Below are positions 9,459-19,532 of a stretch of 32,338 nt of DNA, piece by piece (position 1 is the first letter of the stretch; each line of letters begins with the position of its first letter). Origin of the DNA: Nitrosopumilaceae archaeon (GTDB taxonomy: Archaea > Thermoproteota > Nitrososphaeria > Nitrososphaerales > Nitrosopumilaceae); the NCBI GenBank assembly GCA_021296175.1, contig JAGWAX010000006.1, positions 1 to 32,338 on the forward strand, written 5' to 3'. The notes under the pieces were generated by a model. That model saw nothing but the letters and a program-made list of their open reading frames with translations. It did no database searches and was not told the origin of the DNA. The position numbers were made by a program, and so were the translations under genes.

Positions 9459-9611
9459 ATGCAGCCCATGTGCAGGGGGGACAAGTCAGGCAGGGGGGAG
9501 CACTGTTACTGCAAGGAGGTGGACCAGCAGAGGGGCGTCAGGAAATGTTGCAGGTGCGGCATGTGGAACGTGCACGGGAGGGACTGGACCAGCATGGAGG
9601 ACTACAGGTGA
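9459..9611 (+). CDS. 50-aa Cys-rich putative zinc-binding microprotein
   Basis: My translation: [54 protein letters not shown]-like gttaaaaatc about 25 nt upstream. Absent from supplied ORF track. Confidence 0.6.
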   Translation: MQPMCRGDKSGRGEHCYCKEVDQQRGVRKCCRCGMWNVHGRDWTSMEDYR

Positions 9612-9654
9612 GCAGGCGCCGATCCCGGTCCTGCGTCATTCGGCTTTTTCGCCC

Positions 9655-9738
9655 TTCCGTCCTTCTTTTTCCGCCCGCCCGTCCATCCATCAATCCGCCC
9701 GCCCATCCATCCATCCATCTTGCCCCCTCCCCCGTCCA
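9655..9738 (+). repeat. Pyrimidine-rich intergenic tract with (ccat)n / (cccg)n simple repeats
   Basis: Read directly: ccttccgtccttctttttccgcccgcccgtccatccatcaatccgcccgcccatccatccatccatct... Confidence 0.85.
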
Positions 9739-9813
9739 CTGCCGATCCGGAGGCCGCGCCGCAAAGCGCGCCTTTGCATGGTTTTTATCGGGGATTTTCC
9801 GCATTTTTCGTAC

Positions 9814-10419
9814 TTGAGCAGCAGCAGCACCAGTACCCAGGAATACAGGCACATAGTAAGGATCCTAGGAAACGACATACCGGGCGAGAAAAAGCTGCTC
9901 ATCGGCCTGACCCAGATCAAGGGAATAGGGTACAACTTTGCGACGGCCATTCTTGACACTCTAAAGATAAGCCCCGACCTGAACGTGGGCGACATTACGG
10001 ATGCAAACGTCCAGGACATAGAGAGGACAATAACGGATCCGGCAGGGGCCGGCTTTCCAAGGTGGTTTCTCAACAGGCAAAAGGACATAGAGACGGGCCA
10101 GGACAAGCACCTGCTGACGTCTGACATCCCGTTTACTCTCCGCAACGACATAGAGAGGGAGAGAATCACGGCCAGCTGGAGGGGATACAGGCACATGAGC
10201 GGCCTAAAGGTCAGGGGCCAGCGCACCAGGACCTCCGGCAGGAGAGGTGGCGCGGTAGGAGTCGCAAAGGGCGGCGGTGCGGCAGCTGTCCCCGCAAAGA
10301 AGAGTTCTGGCGGCGGCGGAGCTCCGGCGGCGCCTCAGAGCCCGGCCGATGCTTCTGCTGCTACAGCAGCGGCGCCCGCGGCAGACGCCAAACCCGAAGA
10401 GAGCGAAAAAAAGGAATAG
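9814..10419 (+). CDS. rpsM: Small ribosomal subunit protein uS13 with low-complexity C-terminal extension
   Basis: [38 protein letters not shown]...[27 protein letters not shown] start with gtttttatc TATA-like box upstream. Confidence 0.95.
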   Translation: MSSSSTSTQEYRHIVRILGNDIPGEKKLLIGLTQIKGIGYNFATAILDTLKISPDLNVGDITDANVQDIERTITDPAGAGFPRWFLNRQKDIETGQDKHLLTSDIPFTLRNDIERERITASWRGYRHMSGLKVRGQRTRTSGRRGGAVGVAKGGGAAAVPAKKSSGGGGAPAAPQSPADASAATAAAPAADAKPEESEKKE

Positions 10420-10428
10420 TGACATAAC

Positions 10429-11160
10429 ATGGGCGATCCAAAATATCCGCGTCGGGCATGGAGAAAGCCGAAGAGGCCGCTCAACTATAATCTGAAGATG
10501 GACGAGCTCAAGACGCTCGGTACGTTCGGGCTGCGCACAAAACGCGAGTTGTGGAAGGCGCACACAGAACTGTCACGCGTAAGGCACCAGGCAAGATCAC
10601 TTTTGGCTCTGAGGGCGGAGGACAGATCGAAAAAGGAACCCATACTGATGAGGTCGCTTGCCAGAATAGGGCTTGTGAGTCCGGACGCGACGCTTGATGA
10701 CGTGCTGAACCTCAAGGTAAGCGACCTGCTTGCAAGGAGGTTCCAGACCATCGTCACCAAAAAGTTCGAGTTCAAGACCCCGTACCAGGCAAGGCAGGCG
10801 GTGGTGCACGGGCACATGATGATAGGGGAGAGAAGGATAAACATCCCGTCGTATGTCGTAACGGTGGAGGAAGAGGGCAGCATCAGGTTTGCAGCAGAGT
10901 CAAAGATTCCAGAGAGGCTCGAGAAGAGGCGGCAGGACGACAGGGGGAGCGATAATGAGGAAGATGATCACGAGGCGGCAGGCAGCGATGCGGCAGAGGG
11001 GGCAGAGGTAAAGCAGCAGGATGTCCAGAATGAGCAACAGCAGCAGGCTCAAAATGACGGCGATACGGGCAGCGAGCAGGGCGCCAAGAACGATGCAGTG
11101 CAGAATGCAGAGACCGCGCCGGCAGCAGAGAACGCGCCTGCAGGGTCATCATCGCAATAA
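10429..11160 (+). CDS. rpsD: Small ribosomal subunit protein uS4 with ~75-aa acidic/Q-rich C-terminal extension
   Basis: MGDPKYPRRAWRKPKRP...ARRFQTIVTKKFEFKTPYQARQAVVHGHMMIGERRINIPSYVVTVEEE. Confidence 0.95.
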   Translation: MGDPKYPRRAWRKPKRPLNYNLKMDELKTLGTFGLRTKRELWKAHTELSRVRHQARSLLALRAEDRSKKEPILMRSLARIGLVSPDATLDDVLNLKVSDLLARRFQTIVTKKFEFKTPYQARQAVVHGHMMIGERRINIPSYVVTVEEEGSIRFAAESKIPERLEKRRQDDRGSDNEEDDHEAAGSDAAEGAEVKQQDVQNEQQQQAQNDGDTGSEQGAKNDAVQNAETAPAAENAPAGSSSQ

Positions 11161-11320
11161 CCACCACCATAACCACCATCAACGCACGTTACAAAAAGAT
11201 TCATCAAACCAATGTTTTGAAGAGTCGCGACCAAGTCTTTGAGTTGGCAGATGGCCGCAGGGCGCGTCCACCGGCATCAGAAATCTTATAAATTGACCCA
11301 AACAAATGATCCCATTACAG

Positions 11321-12871
11321 ATGGTACGAGCACTACTTGGAACAACCCGCGTCGCGGCGGCGGTGTTGGCACTGGCTGCAGTCGCGGTGACTGCGGCGGC
11401 AGTGACGACGGGCGCACCATACTACCAAGAGGCCCACGCTTCGTCCGCGCCGTTCCAGTACGCCCAGAGCACCGTCAAGATCCACAACGGCAGCATACCC
11501 GCACTGGCACTCAATGAGCACGACTCGTTCGGCAGCAGCGTGGACTTTGTGGGCGACGTGAACGGCGACGGGGTGCCCGACCTCATGGTGGGGGCCAGCG
11601 GCGACGACTCGCACGCCAGAAACTCCGGGGCCGCGTACCTGCTGTTCATGAGTGCCGACGGGACTGCCGAGAGCGCCGTCAAGATCACCGGCGCCGACGT
11701 GCCGTCCCTGAGGGCCGGAGACTACTTTGGCGCCGGAGTGGCCGGCATAGGCGACGTGAACGGCGACGGGGTGCCCGACGCGGCCGTCGGCGCAGACGGG
11801 GATGACGCGGGCGGGACCAACGCCGGCACCGTGCACGTACTCTTCCTTGACCGCAGCGGCGCGGTGACCTCATCGACAGAGCTCAGCCCGGACACCATAC
11901 CCGGGCTGTCGGCCAGACAGTACGAGTACTTTGGGTTCAGGGTGGCCGGCATAGGCGACTTGGACGGCGACGGGGTGCCCGACGTGGCCGTCGGCAGGTA
12001 TCCGGCGCACGGCTCCCTGCTGTTTTTGAACCTGCCGTTTAACTACACGGATACCGTCAGCGAGCGGCTGGCAGCCTACCCCGACGAGGAGTTCTACGGA
12101 TCGGTGGACGTCATATTCATGAACGCCGACGGCACGGCCAGGGAGTCGGCAAGTATAGGGCACGGTACGGCCAACGCGCCCGACCTCGAGCCGGAACACT
12201 TCTTTGGGACCGCCGTGGCCGGAATCGGCGATTTTGACGGGGACGGTGTGCCCGACCTGGCCGTCGGCTCGGATTCCACGGACCTGACATACGCCAAGGT
12301 GTGTCGCGACTCCGGCTCGTCTAGCACCACCGTACTGAATACGGGATCCATGCACGTCCTGATGATGAACGGCGACGGGTCAGTAAGGGACAGCTTTACC
12401 ATAGACGGGGCGACGGAGAACGGGCCCGTCCTGAACGAGTTCGAGTTCTTCGGGATAGAGGTGTCGGCGATCGGCGATCTGGACGGGGACGGAGTGACAG
12501 AGCTTGCCGGCGGCGCCAACCGGGGCGACGGCGGGGGACTCGACAGGGGCGAGGTGCACGTCATGTACATGAACGGGGACGGCTCCATAAAGGCGACGCA
12601 GACGCTCGACGACCTGGCCCCCAACGGACCCTCCCTTGACGACTATAACTTCTTCGGCTTTGCGATGTCCTCCAGCGCCGACGTGAACGGGGACGGCAGG
12701 CCCGACATTGCAGTGGGCGCGTACCTGGACAACATAAGGGGGCTGCACGACCAGTCCGTCGAGGATGTCGACACGCTGACCCCCGAGGAGCGCGAAGCCA
12801 TCGCAGACGAGATATCCAGGGGGGCGGCGGAGGCTGCCCTCGGCGCCGTACACGTCATACTGACAAGGTGA
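11321..12871 (+). CDS. Secreted FG-GAP / integrin-alpha-like beta-propeller protein
   Basis: Signal peptide; six D-x-[ND]-G-D-G repeats (GDVNGDGVPDLMVGASG etc.); TATA cttataaat at about 11284. Confidence 0.88.
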   Translation: MVRALLGTTRVAAAVLALAAVAVTAAAVTTGAPYYQEAHASSAPFQYAQSTVKIHNGSIPALALNEHDSFGSSVDFVGDVNGDGVPDLMVGASGDDSHARNSGAAYLLFMSADGTAESAVKITGADVPSLRAGDYFGAGVAGIGDVNGDGVPDAAVGADGDDAGGTNAGTVHVLFLDRSGAVTSSTELSPDTIPGLSARQYEYFGFRVAGIGDLDGDGVPDVAVGRYPAHGSLLFLNLPFNYTDTVSERLAAYPDEEFYGSVDVIFMNADGTARESASIGHGTANAPDLEPEHFFGTAVAGIGDFDGDGVPDLAVGSDSTDLTYAKVCRDSGSSSTTVLNTGSMHVLMMNGDGSVRDSFTIDGATENGPVLNEFEFFGIEVSAIGDLDGDGVTELAGGANRGDGGGLDRGEVHVMYMNGDGSIKATQTLDDLAPNGPSLDDYNFFGFAMSSSADVNGDGRPDIAVGAYLDNIRGLHDQSVEDVDTLTPEEREAIADEISRGAAEAALGAVHVILTR

Positions 12872-13229
12872 CTGCCAGCAGAGCATGCCGCCTGACGGGC
12901 GCGGCCCAAAGGCGAAATACCTGCGCGCACGGCCATCCACGCCGCAAAACGGCTCAAGTCTGCCACGTCACGCGCAGGAAAAATCTGACGCGCCTGCCGC
13001 CGCGGCAGAGGCGAAGACAGTACCATCACCGCAAACCCCGAGGCGCGCATGCCTTACTGGTTGCACTAGTTTCCCTTTCCTTCCCTTCCCCTCCGCATTT
13101 CCCGACAAACAAGACGAGGGCAAGCGCCATTTTTTAGCACAGTCATTCCAGCCGGCCGCGGACCAATGCCGAGGAACTGAAAAAGAGTAGGCTTTTATCG
13201 CAAACCCGGCCCCCGCGGATCTGTTTGAG

Positions 13230-15140
13230 ATGTGTTGTTCCATAATAGGGTACAGCAGTAGGGGTGACGGTGACGGTGACGGCGCGGCGCCCATACTGGT
13301 ACGCGGGCTCAGGCGCATGGAGTACCGCGGGTATGACAGCGTGGGGGTCGCAACCGCATCCGGCGAGCGCGGCCCGGGGCAGCAGGCGGATGGCGACATA
13401 ATGGTGCGCAAGGGCACCGGCAGGGTGGACGACGTGAACAGGTCGGCGCGCCTCGACGCGATGCCCGGAAGCGTCGGAATAGGCCACACGAGGTGGGCCA
13501 CACATGGAAACGTGACGGACGCAAACGCGCACCCCCATCCAAGCAGCTCAGGCGAGATCGCTGTAGTGCACAACGGCATCATAACAAACTTCGAGGAGAT
13601 AAAGTCTGAGCTTGTACAGGACGGGTACGCGTTCAGGAGCGAGACGGACAGCGAGGTGATCTCAAACCTGCTGCAGAAAAACTACGAGCGGACCAAGAGC
13701 GTCAAGGAGTCCATGGCAAGCACGGTTTCAAGGCTGCAGGGCGAGTATGCGTTCGTGGCAATGTTCAGCGGCGGCAGGCTGGCCGCGGCCAGGCTCCACA
13801 AGCCGCTCATAGTCGGGGTCGGAAAGAACGACATGTTTCTCTCAAGTGACGTGCTCGGGTTCATCGAGTACACGGACGAGGCCGTATACGTGGAGAACGG
13901 CAACATGGTGATTGCAGACAGGGACACGGCCACATTCGAGATAACGGACTTTGAGGGAAGCCCCGCCAAGTACAGCATAACAAAGGTCTCAAAGGAGTTC
14001 GGGGACGCGTACAAGGGCGACTATGCGCACTTTACCCTAAAGGAGATCTTCGAGCAGCACGAGACCGCGTCCAGGGCAGGCGGGACGGCCGTGCATGAGA
14101 TAGCAGAGGCCGCCAAAATCATACGCGACGCGGACAGCGTATGCCTGACGGGCAGCGGGAGCAGCTACAACGCGGCGCTAGTCGCAAAGCACTTCTTTGC
14201 AAGCCATGCCAAAAAGAGCACAGAGGCCGTCATGTCAAGCGAGATGCAGTTCTCATCGGAAGGAATGGGCCCCGGCTCGGTGCTCGTGGCCATATCCCAG
14301 AGCGGGGAGAGCGCCGACGTGCTGAGCGCAGTCAGGACGGCGAGGAAGGCGGGGTGCAGAATAATATCGGTGGTCAACATGATGACCTCCTCGCTTGCGC
14401 GCCAGTCAGACGTGACAATCGGGATGAACTGCGGCCCCGAGATAGGGGTGGCCGCCACCAAGAGCTTTACGTCCCAGCTGGTGGTGCTATACAGGATAAT
14501 ATCTCAAGTGGCAGGAGGCAGGCGGCCTGATGGGGGTAGTGGTGACAATGGTGGTGGTGACAATGGTGGTGGTGGTGACAATGGCGGCAACGGCAGCAGC
14601 AACAGCGGCATCACAGGCGCGGTCCCGGGCCTCATACTCCGGACGCTGGAGGATCCCACCGGCGTGCAAAAGGTGGCAAAGGAGCTAAAGGACATATCTG
14701 ACATATACGTGCTCGGCAGGGGCGTGCACTATCCCATCGCAACGGAGGCGGCCCTGAAGATAAAGGAGCTGACGTACATACACGCAGAGGGGATTGCAGG
14801 GGGCGAGCTAAAGCACGGGCCGCTTGCGCTGATGGACGACTCGACATACGTCATCGTGATAAACCCGGCCGACTCCACGCACGAAGAGATGCTGACCAGC
14901 GCAAGGGAGATAAAAGCCAGAGGCGCGAGAATAATAGGAATATCCGACGCGCGTTCAGACGTGTACGACCACTGGATAAGGATTCCGGAAGCCGGGGGCG
15001 AGGCGGAGAATGCAAAGAGCCCGCTTTATGCCATATCGGAGATCATACCCATACAGCTGCTCGCGTACTATACGGCGCTGGAGAGGAATGCGGATCCGGA
15101 CTATCCGAGGAATCTGGCAAAGTCTGTAACTGTCAAGTGA
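13230..15140 (+). CDS. glmS: Glutamine--fructose-6-phosphate aminotransferase
   Basis: MCCSIIGYS, LRRMEYRGYDSVG, GHTRWATHG, two SIS domains (LTGSGSSYNAALVA, SQSGESADVL), IKELTYIHAEGIAGGELKHGPLALM, C-terminal NLAKSVTVK. Confidence 0.95.
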   Translation: MCCSIIGYSSRGDGDGDGAAPILVRGLRRMEYRGYDSVGVATASGERGPGQQADGDIMVRKGTGRVDDVNRSARLDAMPGSVGIGHTRWATHGNVTDANAHPHPSSSGEIAVVHNGIITNFEEIKSELVQDGYAFRSETDSEVISNLLQKNYERTKSVKESMASTVSRLQGEYAFVAMFSGGRLAAARLHKPLIVGVGKNDMFLSSDVLGFIEYTDEAVYVENGNMVIADRDTATFEITDFEGSPAKYSITKVSKEFGDAYKGDYAHFTLKEIFEQHETASRAGGTAVHEIAEAAKIIRDADSVCLTGSGSSYNAALVAKHFFASHAKKSTEAVMSSEMQFSSEGMGPGSVLVAISQSGESADVLSAVRTARKAGCRIISVVNMMTSSLARQSDVTIGMNCGPEIGVAATKSFTSQLVVLYRIISQVAGGRRPDGGSGDNGGGDNGGGGDNGGNGSSNSGITGAVPGLILRTLEDPTGVQKVAKELKDISDIYVLGRGVHYPIATEAALKIKELTYIHAEGIAGGELKHGPLALMDDSTYVIVINPADSTHEEMLTSAREIKARGARIIGISDARSDVYDHWIRIPEAGGEAENAKSPLYAISEIIPIQLLAYYTALERNADPDYPRNLAKSVTVK

Positions 15141-15202
15141 GTGGAGCCGGTGCGAAGGGGACCGTAGACTGCCCCGTCCGGCACGGGGCCCGCAGACCCG
15201 CC

Positions 15203-16447
15203 CTATGCGGCCCGCGATTCGGACATTTTGGTATACTCGGCGTCTATTGCGCGCGTCATTTCTGCGCGCCCGGCGTTTGTCTTTAGCATGGCAGAGATGA
15301 TGCAGCCGCCCGCGCCTACGCCCTCCTTGGCATACCCCTCCGCAAATGCCCTCAGTCCCGCATGCTTTGAGGCGTCAAGCCCCGGATCTACTGCGATTGC
15401 AGGCACGTCGGACACGTCAGATATCAGCCCTGCAAAGTCCGCATGCTTGTCTTCGGCCACGTACGAGGTTGTTCCGACTGCCACGTTGCTGCCGTCGTAT
15501 CCTATCCTCGACGCAACGGCAAGGACGGCGGCCATCTGCGTCCCGCCTGCCAGCATCACCTTGGAGGATATGGACGCCGAGCTCAGCATGCCGGCCACGA
15601 ACGGAATCATCGGATCCCCCACGGCGGCCGTTATCCGGTACACGTAATGCTGCCTCTCCGCCTCGCTTGAACCCGGTCCGGGCGGCCTTGGCGCGACGTC
15701 ATCAAGGGGAACCTGCGCGTCGTAGGCATAGTCACTGTCATTGCGTTCGGGGCGCGCGGCCGCGTGCAGGCTGCCGTCCCGGCCTTGCAGGCGCCGTCCG
15801 TCACCAGGTGCGGTGCCAGCCGCATTGCCCGCGGCGCCGCCAGGGGCGCCTTCCGCACGGCCGCCCTCCCCGCCGGGCGCGTGCTGCCGTGCACGCCCCG
15901 CGCTCTCCCTGCCAAGCCTCAGAAACGCGTCACGTACGACCCTCCTCTTGAGCGATATCGGGTTTGAGGGCATGCTGGAGCTGACCCTCGCGCGGTACCC
16001 CAGCCCGTACAAGACTGCCATTGCCGTGGTGGTTCCGGCCGGAATGCTCTCGCCTATCACCAGGCAGTCGGCAAGCGGCGCCAGGCTCCTCCCCACTATG
16101 CGCCCATAGTCCACCGCATGCAGCACGTCCTGCACCGACATCGCGTCGCGCGTGCGGATGTTGCCTCCGTATCCGAGCCCCGTGGCCACGTACGGCAGCC
16201 TCGGGGATACGCGGCTTCCGGCGTTTATCGCCACGTGCGGAATGCTTGCGTGCTCGAGGGCCGCCTTTGCAAGGACGGCGGGGGTCGGCTTGCCGTCAGG
16301 CGTGACGGGTATGCCCTTGATGGTCCTGCAGTATCCGTAATGCAGGTATTCGGCATCGGCAGGCGGCGTGAACTTGAACGAATCCGTGTCGGCGCCAGCA
16401 ATCGTAAGCCCGGGAACCTCGCAGGTGGACGTATACGACATTACCAT
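15203..16447 (-). CDS. CobT-like nicotinate-nucleotide-dimethylbenzimidazole phosphoribosyltransferase family (TIGR00303-like); 5' end uncertain
   Basis: SYTSTCEVPGLTIAGADTDSFKFTPPADAEYLHYG...INAGSRVSPRLPYVATGLGYGGNIR...VIGESIPAGTTTAMAVLYGLGYRARVSSSMP. Conserved-looking sequence continues upstream of the first ATG. Confidence 0.78.
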   Translation of the reverse strand: MVMSYTSTCEVPGLTIAGADTDSFKFTPPADAEYLHYGYCRTIKGIPVTPDGKPTPAVLAKAALEHASIPHVAINAGSRVSPRLPYVATGLGYGGNIRTRDAMSVQDVLHAVDYGRIVGRSLAPLADCLVIGESIPAGTTTAMAVLYGLGYRARVSSSMPSNPISLKRRVVRDAFLRLGRESAGRARQHAPGGEGGRAEGAPGGAAGNAAGTAPGDGRRLQGRDGSLHAAARPERNDSDYAYDAQVPLDDVAPRPPGPGSSEAERQHYVYRITAAVGDPMIPFVAGMLSSASISSKVMLAGGTQMAAVLAVASRIGYDGSNVAVGTTSYVAEDKHADFAGLISDVSDVPAIAVDPGLDASKHAGLRAFAEGYAKEGVGAGGCIISAMLKTNAGRAEMTRAIDAEYTKMSESRAA

Positions 16448-16606
16448 CGAGAACAGGAACCTGCCGGATGCGACAGAGTCGACAAAGTCTGCGCCCCTGC
16501 GCCCGCTTCCGTGTATCCTCAGGCCGTCCGTATCCGTTGCGCATCACCGGCCCGTGCGCGGCGCAGGCCGGCTTCTTCGCGTAAATGACAGTGCGTCCAT
16601 GCGCGG

Positions 16607-17227
16607 TCACCCCATGGTCATCCTTGCCACGAACTGTTCCTCGGATACCGGGCGCATCACAGGGTTGCCCTGCTTTTGATCTCCGAGGGTGGACGTCGGC
16701 GCGGCCCCATAGTCGTGCCCCGGATACATTACAAGCGAGTCCTCAAGGTTTGCAAGCGTGTCGAATATGCTGCGGTACAGTTCGCGCGCGCTGCCGCCGG
16801 GCAGGTCGACGCGCCCGCACGTGCCCACAAACAGCGTGTCGCCGGTAAAGATCTTGCCGTCCCCGACCAAACATATGCTGTCCTTTGAGTGACCGGGGGT
16901 GTGCAGCACCTCGAGCGCCGAGTCCCCTAACGCGACGGCGTCGCCGTGCCGCAGCGATATGTCATGTGGCAGCTCGGACGCCTCGTGCTGCGCTATAGGG
17001 GCGCCGGTGGACTGGGCCATCTGCCCGTTTCCCGTCGTGTGGTCAAAGTGGTGGTGCGTGTTTACGATGTGCGTGACGTGGAGCGAGTCCCGCCTTATGA
17101 CCTGTTCGAGTGCTGCCAGGTCCCACGAGGGGTCCAGTATTATGGCATCCTTGGTTTTATAATCAGATATGATGTACGTAAAGTTCTGCATGCGTCCCAC
17201 TGGTATCTGCTCGACTCCAATGGTCAT
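16607..17227 (-). CDS. Metallo-beta-lactamase-fold hydrolase (glyoxalase II-like)
   Basis: THHHFDHTTGN, HTPGHSKDSICL, FTGDTLFVGTCGRVDLPGG, YPGHDYG motifs; ATGA overlap with upstream gene. Confidence 0.9.
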   Translation of the reverse strand: MTIGVEQIPVGRMQNFTYIISDYKTKDAIILDPSWDLAALEQVIRRDSLHVTHIVNTHHHFDHTTGNGQMAQSTGAPIAQHEASELPHDISLRHGDAVALGDSALEVLHTPGHSKDSICLVGDGKIFTGDTLFVGTCGRVDLPGGSARELYRSIFDTLANLEDSLVMYPGHDYGAAPTSTLGDQKQGNPVMRPVSEEQFVARMTMG

Positions 17228-17904
17228 GAGACGATTCCTGCCTCCGCCTCCGGCGGGATGCCTATCTTTTCCGTATGCAGGGCGCCGGTCAGGTCGGGGC
17301 GCCTTGGAATGCCCTGCTTCATGCGGTGGAACGTAACGGTCATGTCGCACGCCGTATGTATGTTGGCAGTCTCCCCGGTCTGCGGGTCGAGTCCCGAGGG
17401 CACGTCTACTGCCATCTTGAACGGCCCTTGCTGCTCGTTGATGTATGCGATGGCCGACGAGTACGGCTCCCGGATGCTGCCCGTAATGCCGGTTCCGAAT
17501 ATCGCGTCTACAAGGATGTCAGGCGTGCCGCTTGGCGGCACAAACGCGGCGCCGCATGCCACCAGGGACACCGAGCCGGGCATCCTCTCCAAGAGGGACC
17601 AGTTCCACCGGCTCTCCTCCGTCTTTATCATGCCGGGGCTGCCTAGCAGGTGCACTGCGGGACGAGCCCCGTACCCGGCAAGGTGCCGGGCTACCACCAT
17701 CCCGTCGCCGCCGTTGTTTCCGAGGCCGGCGGCCACCAGAACGTGCTTGCCTGCCATGTCGTGCCCCTTGGCGCGTACGGCCTCCACCAGGCGCCTGGCG
17801 GCGGCGGCGCCGGCATTCTCCATCATGAATTTTTTGAGAAAGCCCATGTCGTGCCCCCTGTTCTCGATGTCATACATCTGGGACACCGTAATTGGAGGAT
17901 CCAT
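17224..17904 (-). CDS. nnrE: NAD(P)H-hydrate epimerase (YjeF N-terminal domain)
   Basis: MDPPITVSQMYDIENRG...MMENAGAAAARRLVE...VAAGLGNNGGDGMVVARHLAGYG...AIFGTGITG...AVDVPSGLDPQTG. Confidence 0.88.
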   Translation of the reverse strand: MDPPITVSQMYDIENRGHDMGFLKKFMMENAGAAAARRLVEAVRAKGHDMAGKHVLVAAGLGNNGGDGMVVARHLAGYGARPAVHLLGSPGMIKTEESRWNWSLLERMPGSVSLVACGAAFVPPSGTPDILVDAIFGTGITGSIREPYSSAIAYINEQQGPFKMAVDVPSGLDPQTGETANIHTACDMTVTFHRMKQGIPRRPDLTGALHTEKIGIPPEAEAGIVS

Positions 17905-18035
17905 GGCGTGGTGGGCGGGGGCGGCCAAATTAAGCTTGCCAAGCGTCGGCAGCAGGCGCGGGGCAGCCGCACCCGTGAATGCGGCCGCGGGCAAAAGCTC
18001 TCAAGGAATTTAACGGGGCCCTTGGCAGTACAATC

Positions 18036-19256
18036 GTGAAGAGTGTCCTCACGCTTGATGACTTTGACCTCAGGGGCAAGACCGTGTTTCTGAGGGTCGA
18101 CATAAACTGTCCCATCGACCCCAATACAATGGAGATTCTAGGCACAAAGCGGATAGAGGAGGCGGCGGCCAGCCTAAAGTCGCTGCAGGATGCAAAGGTG
18201 GTGATCGCATCCCACCAGGGAAGGGTGGGCAACAACGACTATACCGGAATGTCAAGCCATGCGGGGGTGCTCCAGAAGGTGACCGGCCGCAGCATCAGAT
18301 ACGTGGAGGACGTGATGGGGGCAGCTGCCCAGGACGAGATACGAAACATGAGGGACGGCGACATCATACTGCTTGACAATCTCAGGTTCTGCGCGGAGGA
18401 GAACTATGAGTTTCCTCCCGAGGCCGCCGCCAAGACGATAATGGTCTCCAGGCTCTCAAAGCTGTTCGACGCGTGCGTCATGGACTCGTTTCCGAGCGCG
18501 CACAGGCAGCATCCGTCGATTGTGGGCTTTCCCCACGTGCTGCCGGCGTGCGCCGGCAGGATCGTAGAGCGCGAGGTCCAGAACCTCGACAACATAATGA
18601 CGGTGGCAAAGGCCCCCCACGTGATCGTGTTGGGGGGCTCAAAGGTGCCCGACAGGCTCGAGGCCATAAAGATGCTGATAGAGAACGGCAGGGCCGACCA
18701 CATACTGCTGACCGGGCTCATTGGAAACGTGTTCCTGCGCGCCCAGGCAAGGATAAAATCGTCGCTTGGGATAAAACGCGAGGAGGAGGCAGTGGCAAGG
18801 GCCCACGCGCTGATCGGCGAGTATCCCGACGTGTTTGCCACCCCCGTGGACGTGGCAATCGACAAGGACGGCGAGAGGGTCGAGATGGACGTCAGGGAGA
18901 TGAGCAGGGGGGACAAGGTGTACGACATGGGCCCAAAGACGGTGGAATACTACTCAAGGCTGATATCGGGCGCCGGCACCGTGTTCATAAGCGGCCCTGC
19001 GGGGTTCTTTGAGAACGAGAACTTTAGCTACGGGACAAACTCCCTGCTGAGGGCAGTCGCGGACTCCATGGCCACCACCATAGTCAGCGGCGGCCACCTG
19101 ACCTCGGCGCTAAAAAAGCTGGGGCTGACTGACAGGATAAACCACATCAGCACCGCCGGCGGGGCCCTCGTGTTGTACCTGACAGGCAAGCGCCTTCCCA
19201 TGATAAGCGCGCTAGAGGATGCGGCCGCCAGGCACAGGAACCAGGGGCCTAGATGA
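18036..19256 (+). CDS. pgk: Phosphoglycerate kinase
   Basis: GKTVFLRVDINCPID...SHQGRVG...LLDNLRFCAEE...GGSKVPDRLEAIKML...GGHLTSALKKLG; GTG start with gaatttaac upstream. Confidence 0.95.
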   Translation: MKSVLTLDDFDLRGKTVFLRVDINCPIDPNTMEILGTKRIEEAAASLKSLQDAKVVIASHQGRVGNNDYTGMSSHAGVLQKVTGRSIRYVEDVMGAAAQDEIRNMRDGDIILLDNLRFCAEENYEFPPEAAAKTIMVSRLSKLFDACVMDSFPSAHRQHPSIVGFPHVLPACAGRIVEREVQNLDNIMTVAKAPHVIVLGGSKVPDRLEAIKMLIENGRADHILLTGLIGNVFLRAQARIKSSLGIKREEEAVARAHALIGEYPDVFATPVDVAIDKDGERVEMDVREMSRGDKVYDMGPKTVEYYSRLISGAGTVFISGPAGFFENENFSYGTNSLLRAVADSMATTIVSGGHLTSALKKLGLTDRINHISTAGGALVLYLTGKRLPMISALEDAAARHRNQGPR

Positions 19257-19322
19257 TACGAGTTTGCCGCCCCAAGGGATGCCGGCAGTGGCGGGGGATA
19301 CGAGTACCTGTGATCAGGAGCA

Positions 19323-19532
19323 TTGGGGCACCGTCGAGTTGCGGCGGCGGCGATCGGGGTGGCGGCTGCAGGGATGGCGGCATGCATGACGGCGGCGGCA
19401 TCTGCCCCTCCGCATGGCGCCTTCAAATACGGCATTTACGGACTAGAACTATCACGCCGTGCGGATCCGGCGGACTCGGATTCGCATGACGTGTCGCGAC
19501 CGCGCACGGAAGGGCCGTACAGGTATAGCTAA
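19323..19532 (+). CDS. Possible small secreted protein
   Basis: TTG start, signal-peptide-like RRVAAAAIGVAAAGMAACMTAAASA followed by a 40-aa polar tail; only compositional evidence. Confidence 0.35.
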   Translation: MGHRRVAAAAIGVAAAGMAACMTAAASAPPHGAFKYGIYGLELSRRADPADSDSHDVSRPRTEGPYRYS

